Source: Paludisphaera mucosa (GTDB lineage: Bacteria > Planctomycetota > Planctomycetia > Isosphaerales > Isosphaeraceae). Taken from it: DNA of 64,000 bases. Below, one piece after another: positions 1-9,661 of this stretch; the stretch's first letter is position 1, and every line of letters starts with the position of its first letter. The stretch spans positions 5,084,001-5,148,000 of the forward strand of contig NZ_JARRAG010000002.1 of the NCBI RefSeq assembly GCF_029589435.1. Direction: 5' to 3'. A program made the translations under genes and the position numbers. The notes beneath the pieces were generated by a model. That model was not told where the DNA came from, did no database searches, and worked only from the letters and a program-made list of their open reading frames with translations.

Positions 1-1923
1 GTGAACAGCTTCCGCGGCGGCGACGACGCGACCGGCGAGCTGGCGAGTCCGCCTTTCCGCATCGAGCGCGAGCACCTGAACTTCCTGATCGGCGGCGGCG
101 GCTGGGCCGGCGAGACCTGCCTCGACCTGCTCGTCGACGGCAAGGTCGTCCGCTCGGCGACCGGCCCCAACCGCGACCCCGGCGGCACCGAGCGGCTCCG
201 CTGGGCCGCCTGGGACGTCAAGGACCTGCAAGGGAAGGACGCGACCCTGCGCGTCGTCGACCGCCGCAAGGGGGGGTGGGGACACGTCAACGTCGACCAG
301 ATCGTCCAGACCGACGCGCCGAAACTCCCCGTCCGCGCCACGCGGGCCATCGCGCTGAAGGATCGATACCTGCTCATCCCGGTGAAGACCGGCGCCCCCA
401 AGGTCCGCGCCAAGATCCTGGGCGAGCGGGGCGAGACGCTCCGCGACTTCGACGTCGAGCTGGCCCCGGGCGAGGCCGACTTCTTCGCGTTCAGCGACCT
501 GGCCGCCCATCGTGGGAGCACGGTCACGGTCCGCGTCGACGAGCTGGAAGACCCCACGGCGCTGGGGCGGATCCAGCAGTCCGCCTTCCTTCCCGGCGCG
601 GCGGAGGCGTACAAGGAGAAGCACCGGCCGCAGCTCCACTTCACGTCGCGCGTCGGGTGGCTGAACGACCCCAACGGGCTCGTCTGGCAGGACGGCGAGT
701 ACCACCTCTTCTACCAGCACAACCCCTTCGGCTGGGCCTGGGGCAACATGCACTGGGGGCACGCCGTCAGCCCGGACCTGGTGCATTGGAAAGAGGCGGG
801 GATCGCGCTCTACCCCCACGAGTACGGCGACTGGGCCTTCTCCGGCAGCGCGGTAGTCGACGTGAAGAACACGGGCGGATTCCAGAAGGGCGACAAGCCG
901 CCGATCGTCGCCGCCTACACCAGCACCGGGCGGGGCGAGTGCATCGTCTACAGCAACGACGGCGGCCGGACCATGACCGAGTACGAGGGGAACCCGGTCG
1001 TCAAGCACGAGGGCCGCGACCCGCGGCTGCTCTGGCACGAGCCGTCGAAGCGCTGGGTCATGGCGGTGTACGACGAGGGCAAGAACCCCGACCGCCAGAG
1101 CATCGACTTCTACACCTCGCCCGACCTCAAGGCCTGGACGTTCGGCAGCCGGCTCGACGGCTTCTTCGAGTGCCCCGACCTGTTCGAGCTGGCCGTCGAC
1201 GGCGATCCGAGCAACAAGCTCTGGGTCGTCTACGCGGCCGACGGCAAGTACAAGCTCGGCAAGTTCGACGGCAAGACGTTCGAGGTCGTCTCGGGCCCCG
1301 AGAAGCTCGTCTTCCGCCACGGCAACTTCTACGCGGCGCAGACGTTCAGCGACGAGCCTAAAGGGCGTCGCATCCAGATCGGCTGGGCCAACGGCGTGAC
1401 GTTCCCGGGCTCGCCGTTCAACCAGCAGATGAGCCTGCCGACCGAGCTGACGCTGCGGATGACCAAGGACGGTCCCCGGATCTTCGCCGAGCCCGTCGCC
1501 GAGCTGAAGTCGCTGCGGGCCGGGGCCCGCGAATTCTCGAAGACGACCCTCGAACCGGGCGCGAAGAACCCCCTGGAGGGAGCGACGTCGGGCGATCTTT
1601 ACGAGATCGAGCTGGCCTTTCGGCCCAACGGGGCCGAGTCCGTCGAGCTGGACCTGCGCGGGACGCCCCTGGTGTACGACGTGAAGCGGCAGGACGTGGT
1701 CTGCAAGCAGGTGCGGACGTTCGTGCCCCAGGTCGACGGCCTGGTGACCTTGCATGTGTTCGTGGATCGAGGGTCGATCGAGGTCTTCGCCAACGGGGGC
1801 CGGACGGCGATCTCGGTGGCCGACCTGGCCGACGACGCGAACCATTCGCTGGGGATCGCGGCGAAGGGGGGGGCGGTCGGGCTGGAGCGGCTCGTCGTCT
1901 ATCCGCTGCGGTCTTCGTGGTGA
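1..1923 (+). CDS. GH32 levanase/fructan beta-fructosidase, 5' partial
   Basis: Secreted-type glycoside hydrolase family 32 enzyme expected to hydrolyse beta-fructosidic bonds in levan, inulin or sucrose. The visible 640 residues begin inside an N-terminal beta-sandwich domain (about 1-105, motif [11 protein letters not shown]), so the GTG at position 1 is probably an internal Val codon and the real start with its signal peptide lies upstream. The five-bladed propeller starts near residue 210. The nucleophile Asp is D223 in WLNDPNG, the transition-state stabiliser is D340 in GRDP and the general acid is E390 in FECPD, so the catalytic triad is intact. The C-terminal beta-sandwich covers about 500-640 and carries the typical [11 protein letters not shown] motif. 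The gene lies 103 bp upstream of rhaA on the same strand. Levanase, inulinase or invertase specificity cannot be told apart by eye. Confidence 0.93.
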   Translation: MNSFRGGDDATGELASPPFRIEREHLNFLIGGGGWAGETCLDLLVDGKVVRSATGPNRDPGGTERLRWAAWDVKDLQGKDATLRVVDRRKGGWGHVNVDQIVQTDAPKLPVRATRAIALKDRYLLIPVKTGAPKVRAKILGERGETLRDFDVELAPGEADFFAFSDLAAHRGSTVTVRVDELEDPTALGRIQQSAFLPGAAEAYKEKHRPQLHFTSRVGWLNDPNGLVWQDGEYHLFYQHNPFGWAWGNMHWGHAVSPDLVHWKEAGIALYPHEYGDWAFSGSAVVDVKNTGGFQKGDKPPIVAAYTSTGRGECIVYSNDGGRTMTEYEGNPVVKHEGRDPRLLWHEPSKRWVMAVYDEGKNPDRQSIDFYTSPDLKAWTFGSRLDGFFECPDLFELAVDGDPSNKLWVVYAADGKYKLGKFDGKTFEVVSGPEKLVFRHGNFYAAQTFSDEPKGRRIQIGWANGVTFPGSPFNQQMSLPTELTLRMTKDGPRIFAEPVAELKSLRAGAREFSKTTLEPGAKNPLEGATSGDLYEIELAFRPNGAESVELDLRGTPLVYDVKRQDVVCKQVRTFVPQVDGLVTLHVFVDRGSIEVFANGGRTAISVADLADDANHSLGIAAKGGAVGLERLVVYPLRSSW

Positions 1924-1931
1924 GCGTCGGG

Positions 1932-1965
1932 GGCCGCGCCAGGCCCTGGAAGCCCGGGCGCGGCC
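1932..1965. terminator. GC-rich hairpin after the GH32 gene
   Basis: GGCCGCGCC at 1932-1940 pairs perfectly with GGCGCGGCC at 1957-1965 around a 16-nt loop, starting 9 bp after the GH32 stop codon. No T-tract follows, so it may attenuate or protect the transcript rather than act as a classical intrinsic terminator. Confidence 0.4.
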
Positions 1966-2026
1966 GTGCGAGAATCGTGGTCCGGGGCGAATCCCTCGCC
2001 CTCGACACGCCTGGAAGGGAACGCCC

Positions 2027-3298
2027 ATGACCTCTCCCAAGAAGAACGTGGACCAGGCTTTCGCCCTGGCGAAGGAACGCTACGCCGCGCTCGGCGTGGA
2101 CGTCGAGAAGGCCCTGGAGCGGCTGGCGAAGATCCCGATCTCGCTGCACTGCTGGCAGGGCGACGACGTCGGCGGATTCGAGAACGCCGGCGAGGGCCTG
2201 GGCGCCGGCCTTGCCGTCACGGGGAACTATCCCGGCAAGGCGCGGACGGCCGACGAGCTGCGCGGCGACCTCGACGAGGCGCTCGCGCTGATCCCCGGCA
2301 CGCACCGCCTGAACCTCCACGCCAGCTACGCCGAGACCGGCGGCGAGAAGGTCGACCGCGACGCCCTGGAGCCGGCCCACTTCCGGGCCTGGATCGAGTG
2401 GGCGAAGGCCAAGGGGATGGGGATGGACTTCAACCCCACCTACTTCTCGCACCCCAAGGCGGCCGACGGCTGGACCCTGGCCCACCCCGACAAGGCGATC
2501 CGCCAGTTCTGGATCGACCACGGCATCGCCTGCCGCAAGATCGGCGCGGCGATGGGCGAGGCGCTGGGCACGCCCTGCGTCACCAACGTCTGGATCCCCG
2601 ACGGCATGAAGGACGCGACCGTCGACCGCAAGGGCCCCCGCGAGCGGCTGCTGCACGCGCTCGACGCGATGTTCGCGACGCCCATCGACCCCAGGCTCAA
2701 CAAGGACGCCGTCGAGGGCAAGCTGTTCGGCATCGGCTCGGAGACCTACGTGGTCGGCATGCACGAGTTCTACCTCGGCTACGCGATCACGCGCAAGAAG
2801 GTCTTCACCGTCGACTCGGGCCACTTCCACCCGACCGAGGTCGTCGCCGACAAGCTCTCGTCGGCCCTGACCTACGTCGACGAGGTCTTGATGCACGTCA
2901 GCCGGGGCGTGCGTTGGGACAGCGACCACGTCGTCTTGCTGACCGACGACATCGAGCTGATCGCCCAGGAGCTGGTGCGCGGGGACTACCTCGACCGCGT
3001 CCACATCGGCCTGGACTTCTTCGACGCCAGCATCAACCGCGTCGCCGCCTGGGTCATCGGCACCCGGTCGATGATCAAGGCCCTGCTGCTCGCCCTGCTG
3101 GAGCCGATCGACGCCCTGCGGAAGTACGAGGCCGACGGCGACTACACGTCGCGGCTGGCCGTCCTCGAAGAGCTGAAGTCGCTCCCCTTCGGCGCCGTGT
3201 GGGACCACTACCTCCAGACGAAGGACATCCCCGTCGGCCGCGCCTGGATCGACGGCGTGAAGCGCTACGAGGCCGACGTCCTGAGCAAGCGGGGATGA
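2027..3298 (+). CDS. rhaA: L-rhamnose isomerase
   Basis: Cytoplasmic TIM-barrel metalloenzyme converting L-rhamnose to L-rhamnulose, the first step of the phosphorylative rhamnose pathway. The 423-residue product has the length of E. coli RhaA (about 419) and follows it closely, for example [13 protein letters not shown] near the N-terminus. All metal ligands known from E. coli RhaA are present with a constant offset of four: E230, D263, H290, D298, D300 and D330. The ATG at 2027 was chosen because AAGGGA sits just upstream and the N-terminus then matches the family; the frame stays open further upstream by chance. It lies between a GH32 gene and rhaT, and the downstream GH78 rhamnosidase fits a rhamnoside-use role. 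Kinase and aldolase genes for later steps are not in the window. Confidence 0.97.
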   Translation: MTSPKKNVDQAFALAKERYAALGVDVEKALERLAKIPISLHCWQGDDVGGFENAGEGLGAGLAVTGNYPGKARTADELRGDLDEALALIPGTHRLNLHASYAETGGEKVDRDALEPAHFRAWIEWAKAKGMGMDFNPTYFSHPKAADGWTLAHPDKAIRQFWIDHGIACRKIGAAMGEALGTPCVTNVWIPDGMKDATVDRKGPRERLLHALDAMFATPIDPRLNKDAVEGKLFGIGSETYVVGMHEFYLGYAITRKKVFTVDSGHFHPTEVVADKLSSALTYVDEVLMHVSRGVRWDSDHVVLLTDDIELIAQELVRGDYLDRVHIGLDFFDASINRVAAWVIGTRSMIKALLLALLEPIDALRKYEADGDYTSRLAVLEELKSLPFGAVWDHYLQTKDIPVGRAWIDGVKRYEADVLSKRG

Positions 3299-3328
3299 CG
3301 GGGCGCGTGCGACCCCGGACCGGCGCGA

Positions 3329-3471
3329 TCCTTCTCCCGCCGGGAGAAGGTGGGCGGGACGTCCGGATGAGGGTCGTCGGAGTTCGGAGCGAGTGAGGGT
3401 GCACGGAGGCGTCCGCGAAGCGCCGCGACCCTCATCCGCCCCTTCGGGGCACCTTCTCCCGGGGGAAGAGG
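3329..3471. repeat. Composite palindromic (REP-like) element between rhaA and rhaT
   Basis: The gap between rhaA and rhaT contains nested inverted repeats. CCTTCTCCCG (3330-3339) pairs with CGGGAGAAGG (3341-3350). GGATGAGGGTCG (3364-3375) pairs with CGACCCTCATCC (3426-3437). A small GCCCC/GGGGC hairpin with a TTC loop lies at 3438-3450, and an imperfect copy of the first palindrome follows at 3452-3471. This looks like a dispersed extragenic palindrome, not a single terminator. It could insulate or stabilise the rhaA transcript. The rest of 3299-3583 shows no gene. Confidence 0.6.
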
Positions 3472-3583
3472 GGGTGAACCCTCCACCGCTCCGCCCGTCG
3501 CGCCGATGCTCGTCTCGACCTGGTTTGATATCTTCGAACGGCTCTCCAACCCGTCAACCCTCGAAGGCCATCCGCGACCTCTC

Positions 3584-4819
3584 ATGACTCCAAACCCATT
3601 CCTCGGCCTCGTGTACCACTGGCTGGGCGGCCTGGCCTCCGGCAGCTTCTACGTCCCCTACCGGTTCGTCCGCAAGTGGTCGTGGGAGACCTACTGGCTG
3701 ACCGGCGGCGTCTTCAGCTGGATCATCGCCCCGTGGGCGCTCGGCCTGGGGATGACGAACGACCTCCCCTCGGTGATCTCCGAGACGCCGGCGGAGACGC
3801 TGCTCAAGGTCTACCTGTTCGGCGTGCTCTGGGGGATGGGAGGGCTGACGTTCGGCCTGACCATGCGCTACCTGGGGATGTCGCTGGGCATGGCGGTGGC
3901 GCTCGGGTACACCGCCGCCTTCGGCACGATGGTGCCGCCGATCGTGAAGGGGGAGCTGTTCACGAAGATCCTGCCGACCCTCTCGGGCCAGGTCGTCCTG
4001 TTCGGCGTCCTGGTCTGCCTCGCCGGCATCGCCGTGGCGGGGCTGGCCGGGATGTCGAAGGAGCACGAGCTGTCCGAAGAGGCCAAGAAGTCCTCGATCC
4101 AGGAGTTCGACTTCAAAAAAGGCCTGCTGGTCGCCACCTTCTCGGGCGTCATGAGCGCCTGCTTCGCGTTCGGCCTGGACGCCAGCGGGCCGATCAAGGC
4201 CCTCACCAAGGTCCACGGGACGCCCGACCTGTGGAGCGGCCTTCCCTCGCTGGTGGTCATCCTGGCGGGCGGCTTCACGACCAACTTCCTCTGGTGCGCC
4301 TTCCTGCACTGGAAGAACGGGTCGGCCTACCAGTACTTGAGCCCGGTCGTCCGGCCCGACGCCTCGCTCGCCCGCGACCGCACCGAGGTGCTGGAGACCG
4401 CGACCGACGCCCCCGGCGAGGAGGCGGCCCTGCAGGCGCACGGCCTCGACGCCTCGGCCGCCGAGGCGGCATCGGGCCGCGTCCCGCTCTTCTGGAACTA
4501 CCTCTTCAGCGCCCTGGCCGGGGTGACCTGGTACTTCCAGTTCTTCTTCTACACGATGGGCGAGACCAAGATGGGGGAGGACTACAAGTTCTCCAGCTGG
4601 ACCCTGCACATGGCCAGCATCATGATCTTCAGCACCCTCTGGGGGATCGCCCTCAAGGAATGGAACGGCACGAGCGCGCGGACGAAGCGGCTCGTCGCCC
4701 TCACCCTGGCCGTGCTGATCGGGTCCACCGTGATCATCGGCTACGGCAACTCGCTCGCGCCCAAGGCGGCGGCCGGCGTCGAGTCCCCCGCGGCCGCGCC
4801 CGTCGAGTCCCGGCCCTGA
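3584..4819 (+). CDS. rhaT: L-rhamnose/proton symporter
   Basis: Inner-membrane importer of L-rhamnose driven by protons, of the RhaT family in the drug/metabolite transporter superfamily. The 411-residue product is hydrophobic with about ten membrane segments. It shares the RhaT N-terminal pattern, including the VRKWSWETYW motif at the end of the first loop (E. coli has KKWSWETMW). It is longer than E. coli RhaT (344 residues), mainly through an extended hydrophilic loop around residues 260-300 and a longer tail. ATG 3584 was chosen because the homologous N-terminus begins just after it; an in-frame ATG at 3506 would add a non-family extension. The ribosome binding site is weak. It lies between rhaA and the GH78 rhamnosidase, so uptake of rhamnose released outside is the obvious role. 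Confidence 0.93.
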   Translation: MTPNPFLGLVYHWLGGLASGSFYVPYRFVRKWSWETYWLTGGVFSWIIAPWALGLGMTNDLPSVISETPAETLLKVYLFGVLWGMGGLTFGLTMRYLGMSLGMAVALGYTAAFGTMVPPIVKGELFTKILPTLSGQVVLFGVLVCLAGIAVAGLAGMSKEHELSEEAKKSSIQEFDFKKGLLVATFSGVMSACFAFGLDASGPIKALTKVHGTPDLWSGLPSLVVILAGGFTTNFLWCAFLHWKNGSAYQYLSPVVRPDASLARDRTEVLETATDAPGEEAALQAHGLDASAAEAASGRVPLFWNYLFSALAGVTWYFQFFFYTMGETKMGEDYKFSSWTLHMASIMIFSTLWGIALKEWNGTSARTKRLVALTLAVLIGSTVIIGYGNSLAPKAAAGVESPAAAPVESRP

Positions 4820-4883
4820 TCCGGGAACGACCGCCCGGGCTGCGCCTCCCTCTCCCGCAGACGTTCGCTATAAGGATCGCATC

Positions 4884-7800
4884 ATGTTGAAACGACGGCT
4901 CGTGAACGCCCTCCTCGCCTCGGCCCTCGCGGGCCTCGGGGCGGCCTCCGTGGCGCGGGGGCAGCAGGTGCCGGCCCAGCCCGACGTGCTGGGGATCTCG
5001 CCGGTCCAGCTCCGCGTCGAGGCCAAGGTCGACCCGCTCGGGGTCGACTCGGTCAACCCCCGGTTGAGCTGGATCGTCGCCTCCTCCCGGCGCGGCGAGG
5101 TGCAGACGGCCTATCAGATCGTCGTCGCGACCGACGAGGCCAAGCTCGCCGCCGAGGAGGGGGGGGACCTCTGGGACAGCGGCAAGGTCGCCAGCGACGA
5201 GACGACGGGCATCTCGTATTCGGGCGTCCCGCTCAAGAGCGGCCTGCGCTGCGTGTGGAAGGTCCGGATCTGGGGCAAGGACGGCAACCCCTCGGGCTGG
5301 AGCGCCCCCGCCTTCTGGACCGTCGGCCTGCTCGACGCGGCCGACTGGAAGGCCGAATGGATCGGCCACGACAAGGCCCGCGACGAATCCGCCGGCGCCG
5401 TGGAGGCCGACTTCGGCGCGGCGAAGTGGATCTGGCACGGCGAGGACAAGGGGGGCGACAAGCCCAAAGGCCACCGCCTGTTCGTGACCGAGTTCGAGGT
5501 CGCCGCCGACTCGCCGATCGCCGAGGCCACCCTGCTCAGCGTCGCCGACGACTCGCACAAGTACACGATCAACGGCCAGCTCGCCGCCGCCGGCAGCAGC
5601 TTCAAGGTCCCGGTCCAGACCGACGTCGCCCGGTTCGTGAAGCCCGGCAAGAACACCCTGCGGGCCGAGGTCGAGAACGGCGCGCCGAGCCCCGCGGGCC
5701 TGCTCGCCCGCCTGGTCGTCAAGCTGAAGGACGGCCGGGTCGTCGAGTCGATCACCGACCCCTCATGGAAGACCGTCGCCGACCCCGGGGCCAACTGGCA
5801 CGACCGGGCCATCGACCTCGCCGGCCTCCCCGCCGCGGAGGTCGTGGGCGCGTACGGCGACGGCCCCTGGGGCAAGCTCACCGTCACCAAGCTGGTCCTG
5901 CCCAGGCCGGCCTACCTGCGGAAGGACTTCCAGGTCGACAAGCCCGTGAAGCGGGCCACGCTCTACACGACGGCCCTGGGGATCCACGACGCCCACGTCA
6001 ACGGCGTCCGCGTCGCCGACGACTACTTCAACCCCGGCTGGACCGACTACACGAAGCGCGTCTACTACCGGACGTACGACGTCACCCGGCTCGTCCGCCC
6101 CGGCGCCAACGCCCTGGGGGCGATCCTGGCCGACGGCTGGTACAGCGGCTACGTCGGCTTCGGCAAGCTCCGCGACCACTACGGCAAGAAGCCCCGCCTC
6201 AAGGCCCAGCTCGTGGTCGAGCACGCCGACGGGTCGACCTCCGTCGTCGCCACCGGCCCGGACTGGAAGGCGGCCGTCGGGCCGATCCTCGAGGCCGACT
6301 TCCTCATGGGCGAGACCTACGACGCCCGCCTCGAGAAGGCCGGCTGGGACCAGCCCGGCTACGACGCCTCGGCCTGGGCCGCGGTCGATTCCGGGGCCGA
6401 GATGGACCCGAAGGTCGAGGCCCACCCCGGGCCCCCGGTCCTGCCGTTCACCGAGCTGCGCGCCAAGACTTCCGCCCCGGTCAAGCCGGGCGTCTACGTG
6501 CTCGACTACGGCCGGAACTTCGCCGGCGTCCCCCGCCTGCGGCTCCGCGGCGAGCCCGGCCAGGCGATCACCCTGCGGTTCGCCGAGCGGCTCAACCCCG
6601 ACGGCTCCGTCTACGTCACCAACCTCCGCGAGGCCCGCTGCATCGACACCTACGTCTGCAAGGGGACCGGCGAGGAGGAGGTCTGGTCGCCCCGGTTCAC
6701 CTTCCACGGCTACCAGTACCTGGAGGTCTCGGGCCTGAAGTCGCCCCCCACCACCGAGACGGTGGTCGGCCTGGCCCTCTCCAGCGCCACGGCCGTCGCC
6801 GGCCGGTTCCAGACGTCCGACCCGATGCTCAACCAGCTCCACAGCAACATCTACTGGACCCAGCGGGCGAACTTCATCGACATCCCCACCGACTGCCCCC
6901 AGCGCGACGAGCGCCTGGGCTGGACGGGCGACGCCCAGGTCTACATCAAGACCGCGAGCCTCAACGCCGACGTCCAGGCCTTCTTCGACAAGTGGCTCGT
7001 CGACCTGACCGACGGCCAGCGCGCCGACGGCCAGTTCCCCATGGTCGCCCCGGTCAAGGTCGCCGGCGACGACGGCGGCCCCGCCTGGGCCGAGGCCGGC
7101 GTCGTCTGCCCCTGGACCATCTACCAGGTCTACAACGACAAACGGCTGCTCGAACGCCAGTACCCGTCGATGGCGAAGTACGTCGAGTTCCAGATCGCCC
7201 GCAGCACCCCCGACCTGCTGCCCCCCGAGAAGTACCACGCCTTCGGCGACTGGCTGAGCATCGGCGCCGACACGCCCAAGGACGTGATCTACTCTGCCTA
7301 CTTCGCCCTCGCCGCCCGCACCACGTCCAAGGCCGCCGAGGTCCTCGGCAAGGCCGAAGACGCCAAGAAGTACGCCGACGTTTACGAGAAGATCAAGGCG
7401 TCGTTCAACAGGGCGTACGTCGCCGAGGACGGCCGGATCAAGGGCGACACCCAGGCCTGCTACGTCCTGGCGCTCAGCAACGACCTCGTCGACGGCGAAA
7501 AGGCGAAGCAGGCGGCCGAGCACCTGGTGAAGGACATCGAGGCCAAGGGCTGGCACCTCTCCACGGGCTTCGTCGGCACCAAGGACCTGATGCTCGTCCT
7601 CTCCAAGATCGGCCGCCAGGACGTCGCCTACCGGCTCCTGTTCAACGACACGTTCCCCTCGTGGGGCTTCTCGATCAGGCACGGCGCGACCAGCATCTGG
7701 GAGCGCTGGGACGGCTGGACCCCCGACAAGGGCTTCCAGGACCCGGGCATGAACTCGTTCGCCCACTACTCCTTCGGCGCGGTCTACGGCTGGATCGTCG

Positions 7801-8150
7801 AGAACATCGGCGGCATCCACGCGGCCGACGTGGCCTACAAGCGGATCGTGATCGCCCCCAAGCTCACCGACAAGCTGACGTTCGCCTCGACCTCGTACCG
7901 GAGCGTCCGCGGCGACGTCGCGGTGGCCTGGACGCGGAACGCCGGCGTCGTCACGATGGACGTCACCATCCCGGCCAACACGACCGCCAAGATCGCCGTC
8001 CCGGCCGCCGACCCCGCCGCGATCGCCGAGAGCGGGGTCCCGCTCGCCCAGGCCCAGGCCCAGGGCGTGAAGGTCGCCGGCGTCGAGGAGGGCGCGACGA
8101 TCGTCGAGGTCGGCTCGGGCCGCTACGTCTTCACCTTCGCGGCCCGCTGA
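4884..8150 (+). CDS. GH78 alpha-L-rhamnosidase, secreted
   Basis: Hydrolyses terminal alpha-L-rhamnose from rhamnosides or pectic and bacterial polysaccharides by inversion. The product has 1088 residues with a Sec signal peptide (MLKRRLVNALLASALAGLGA, cleavage near 25). Domains in order: fibronectin-like domain (about 35-150), an extra jelly-roll carbohydrate-binding-like insert (about 170-300), Bac_rhamnosid_N (about 335-500), a concanavalin-like region (about 510-620), the (alpha/alpha)6 barrel (about 640-960) and a C-terminal beta-domain. The family motif DCPQRDERLGWTGD is at 670-683 and contains the general acid, probably E676. The base is E940 in SIWERWDG. AAGGA lies upstream of the ATG. 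It is placed after rhaA and rhaT and before a DUF1080 gene, consistent with a rhamnoside-use locus. Confidence 0.95.
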   Translation: MLKRRLVNALLASALAGLGAASVARGQQVPAQPDVLGISPVQLRVEAKVDPLGVDSVNPRLSWIVASSRRGEVQTAYQIVVATDEAKLAAEEGGDLWDSGKVASDETTGISYSGVPLKSGLRCVWKVRIWGKDGNPSGWSAPAFWTVGLLDAADWKAEWIGHDKARDESAGAVEADFGAAKWIWHGEDKGGDKPKGHRLFVTEFEVAADSPIAEATLLSVADDSHKYTINGQLAAAGSSFKVPVQTDVARFVKPGKNTLRAEVENGAPSPAGLLARLVVKLKDGRVVESITDPSWKTVADPGANWHDRAIDLAGLPAAEVVGAYGDGPWGKLTVTKLVLPRPAYLRKDFQVDKPVKRATLYTTALGIHDAHVNGVRVADDYFNPGWTDYTKRVYYRTYDVTRLVRPGANALGAILADGWYSGYVGFGKLRDHYGKKPRLKAQLVVEHADGSTSVVATGPDWKAAVGPILEADFLMGETYDARLEKAGWDQPGYDASAWAAVDSGAEMDPKVEAHPGPPVLPFTELRAKTSAPVKPGVYVLDYGRNFAGVPRLRLRGEPGQAITLRFAERLNPDGSVYVTNLREARCIDTYVCKGTGEEEVWSPRFTFHGYQYLEVSGLKSPPTTETVVGLALSSATAVAGRFQTSDPMLNQLHSNIYWTQRANFIDIPTDCPQRDERLGWTGDAQVYIKTASLNADVQAFFDKWLVDLTDGQRADGQFPMVAPVKVAGDDGGPAWAEAGVVCPWTIYQVYNDKRLLERQYPSMAKYVEFQIARSTPDLLPPEKYHAFGDWLSIGADTPKDVIYSAYFALAARTTSKAAEVLGKAEDAKKYADVYEKIKASFNRAYVAEDGRIKGDTQACYVLALSNDLVDGEKAKQAAEHLVKDIEAKGWHLSTGFVGTKDLMLVLSKIGRQDVAYRLLFNDTFPSWGFSIRHGATSIWERWDGWTPDKGFQDPGMNSFAHYSFGAVYGWIVENIGGIHAADVAYKRIVIAPKLTDKLTFASTSYRSVRGDVAVAWTRNAGVVTMDVTIPANTTAKIAVPAADPAAIAESGVPLAQAQAQGVKVAGVEEGATIVEVGSGRYVFTFAAR

Positions 8151-8166
8151 CGCGGGCCGACCCCCC

Positions 8167-8199
8167 GCGAGGCCCGGCCCCCGCCGCGCCGGGCCTCGC
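8167..8199. terminator. Perfect 12-bp hairpin after the GH78 gene
   Basis: GCGAGGCCCGGC at 8167-8178 pairs with GCCGGGCCTCGC at 8188-8199 around a 9-nt loop, 16 bp past the rhamnosidase stop codon. No T-tract follows. Position and stem strength suggest termination or 3'-end protection before the DUF1080 gene. Confidence 0.5.
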
Positions 8200-8256
8200 C
8201 GCCCCAACCTCCCGCCTCTCGAAACCCACCTTGCCCGGACTTACGAGGAACCCGAC

Positions 8257-9576
8257 GTGATCCAAAAGCACCCCCACCTGACGCTCGCCCTGATGGCGAT
8301 GTCGGCGGCCTTCGCGACGCGGCCCGCCGCCGCCGAGGAGCCCGCCTTCCAGGCCCTGTTCAACGGCAAGGACCTCTCCGGCTGGCACGGCGAGTCGACG
8401 ATCGACCCGCGCAAGTTCAAGGCGATGAGCCCCGACGAGCAGAAGGCCAAGCTCGCCGCCGACGCCGCCGACGCCGCCCAGCACTGGAAGGCGGCCGACG
8501 CCGAGATCGTCAACGACGGCCACGGCGTCTTCCTCGCGACCGACAAGGAGTACGGCGACGTCGAGCTGTTCCTCGACTTCAAGATCGGCCCGATGGGCGA
8601 CAGCGGCGTCTACCTCCGCGGCACGCCCCAGATCCAGATCTGGGACTTCCGCGAGGAGGCCGGCAAGCACAGCCTCGGTGCCGGCAAGGGCTCGGGCGGC
8701 CTCTGGAACAACTCCGCCGGCGCGCCCGGCAAGGACCCGCTGGTCTTCGCCGACAACCCGATCGGCGAGTGGAACACGCTGCGGGTCGTCCAGGTCGGCG
8801 CCCGCACCACGATCTACCTGAACGGCAAGCTGGTCGTCCAGGACGCGGTCATGGAGAACTACTGGGACCGCAAGACCCCGCTGGCCGCCGTCGGCCCGAT
8901 CCAGCTCCAGACCCACGGCAGCGAGACCCGCTTCCGCAACATCAAGATCCGCGAGATCGCCCCGGCCGAGGCGAACGCCTACCTCGCCAAGCTCGACACC
9001 GCCGTCGGCGGCTTCGTCGAGCTGTTCGACGGCAAGGACCTCGCCGGCTGGAAGGGCCCGGTCGACAACTACGAGGTCGTCGACGGCGCCATCCGCTGCA
9101 AGCCCGAGCACGGCGGCACGATCTACTACGACAAGGAGTACGGCGACTTCGTCGCCCTCGTCGAGTTCCGCCTGCCCCCCGGCGGCAACAACGGCCTGGC
9201 CATCCGCTACCCCGGCCAGGGCGACGCCGCCTACCAGGGCATGACCGAGCTGCAGGTCCTCGACGACGGCCATGAGAAGTACGGCAAGCTCGACCCCCGC
9301 CAGGCCCACGGCTCCGCCTACGGCCAGGTCGCCGCGCAGCGCGGCTACCTCCGCCCCGTCGGCGAGTGGAACTACGAGAAGGTGACGGTCAAGGGCCCGA
9401 AGATCCAGGTCGAGCTCAACGGCACGACGATCCTCGACGCCGACCTGAGCACCGTCAAGGAGTTCATGGCCAACTCCCCGCACCCCGGCAAGGACCTCAA
9501 AAAGGGCTACTTCGGCTTCGCCGGCCACAACGACCCGGTCGAGTTCCGCGCCATCTCGCTGAAGCCGCTGGACTGA
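8257..9576 (+). CDS. Secreted protein with two DUF1080 (3-keto-disaccharide hydrolase-like) domains
   Basis: Exported 439-residue protein built from two DUF1080 concanavalin-like beta-sandwich domains. The first starts at about 29 (LFNGKDLSGWHGEST) and the second at about 248 (LFDGKDLAGWKGP). Both keep family features such as EYGDV/EYGDF strands and the later GEWN motif. A signal peptide ends at the AAAEE region near residue 27. Some DUF1080 proteins are now named 3-keto-disaccharide hydrolases; others are described only as sugar-binding or hydrolase-like. The GTG start at 8257 has GAGGAA 7 nt upstream. It follows the rhamnosidase gene on the same strand and probably acts outside the cytoplasm on carbohydrate. 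Whether both domains are active is unknown. Confidence 0.88.
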   Translation: MIQKHPHLTLALMAMSAAFATRPAAAEEPAFQALFNGKDLSGWHGESTIDPRKFKAMSPDEQKAKLAADAADAAQHWKAADAEIVNDGHGVFLATDKEYGDVELFLDFKIGPMGDSGVYLRGTPQIQIWDFREEAGKHSLGAGKGSGGLWNNSAGAPGKDPLVFADNPIGEWNTLRVVQVGARTTIYLNGKLVVQDAVMENYWDRKTPLAAVGPIQLQTHGSETRFRNIKIREIAPAEANAYLAKLDTAVGGFVELFDGKDLAGWKGPVDNYEVVDGAIRCKPEHGGTIYYDKEYGDFVALVEFRLPPGGNNGLAIRYPGQGDAAYQGMTELQVLDDGHEKYGKLDPRQAHGSAYGQVAAQRGYLRPVGEWNYEKVTVKGPKIQVELNGTTILDADLSTVKEFMANSPHPGKDLKKGYFGFAGHNDPVEFRAISLKPLD

Positions 9577-9604
9577 CGTCCTCCGGCCCGACCCCTGGAC
9601 ATCG

Positions 9605-9646
9605 AAGGCCGCGCGGCCGTCCCCCCGGGACGGGCCGCGCGGCCTT
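9605..9646. terminator. Bidirectional terminator hairpin between convergent genes
   Basis: AAGGCCGCGCGGCC at 9605-9618 pairs perfectly with GGCCGCGCGGCCTT at 9633-9646. The 14-nt loop can itself fold. It lies between the DUF1080 gene (ends 9576, plus) and the cytochrome/dehydrogenase gene (ends 9662, minus), as expected for a shared terminator. Confidence 0.75.
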
Positions 9647-9661
9647 CTTCGCATCTCGACG

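Noticed and set aside
1-3. GTG at position 1 as the true start of the GH32 gene
   Set aside because: The sequence begins inside a domain with no signal peptide, so the gene is cut by the window edge.
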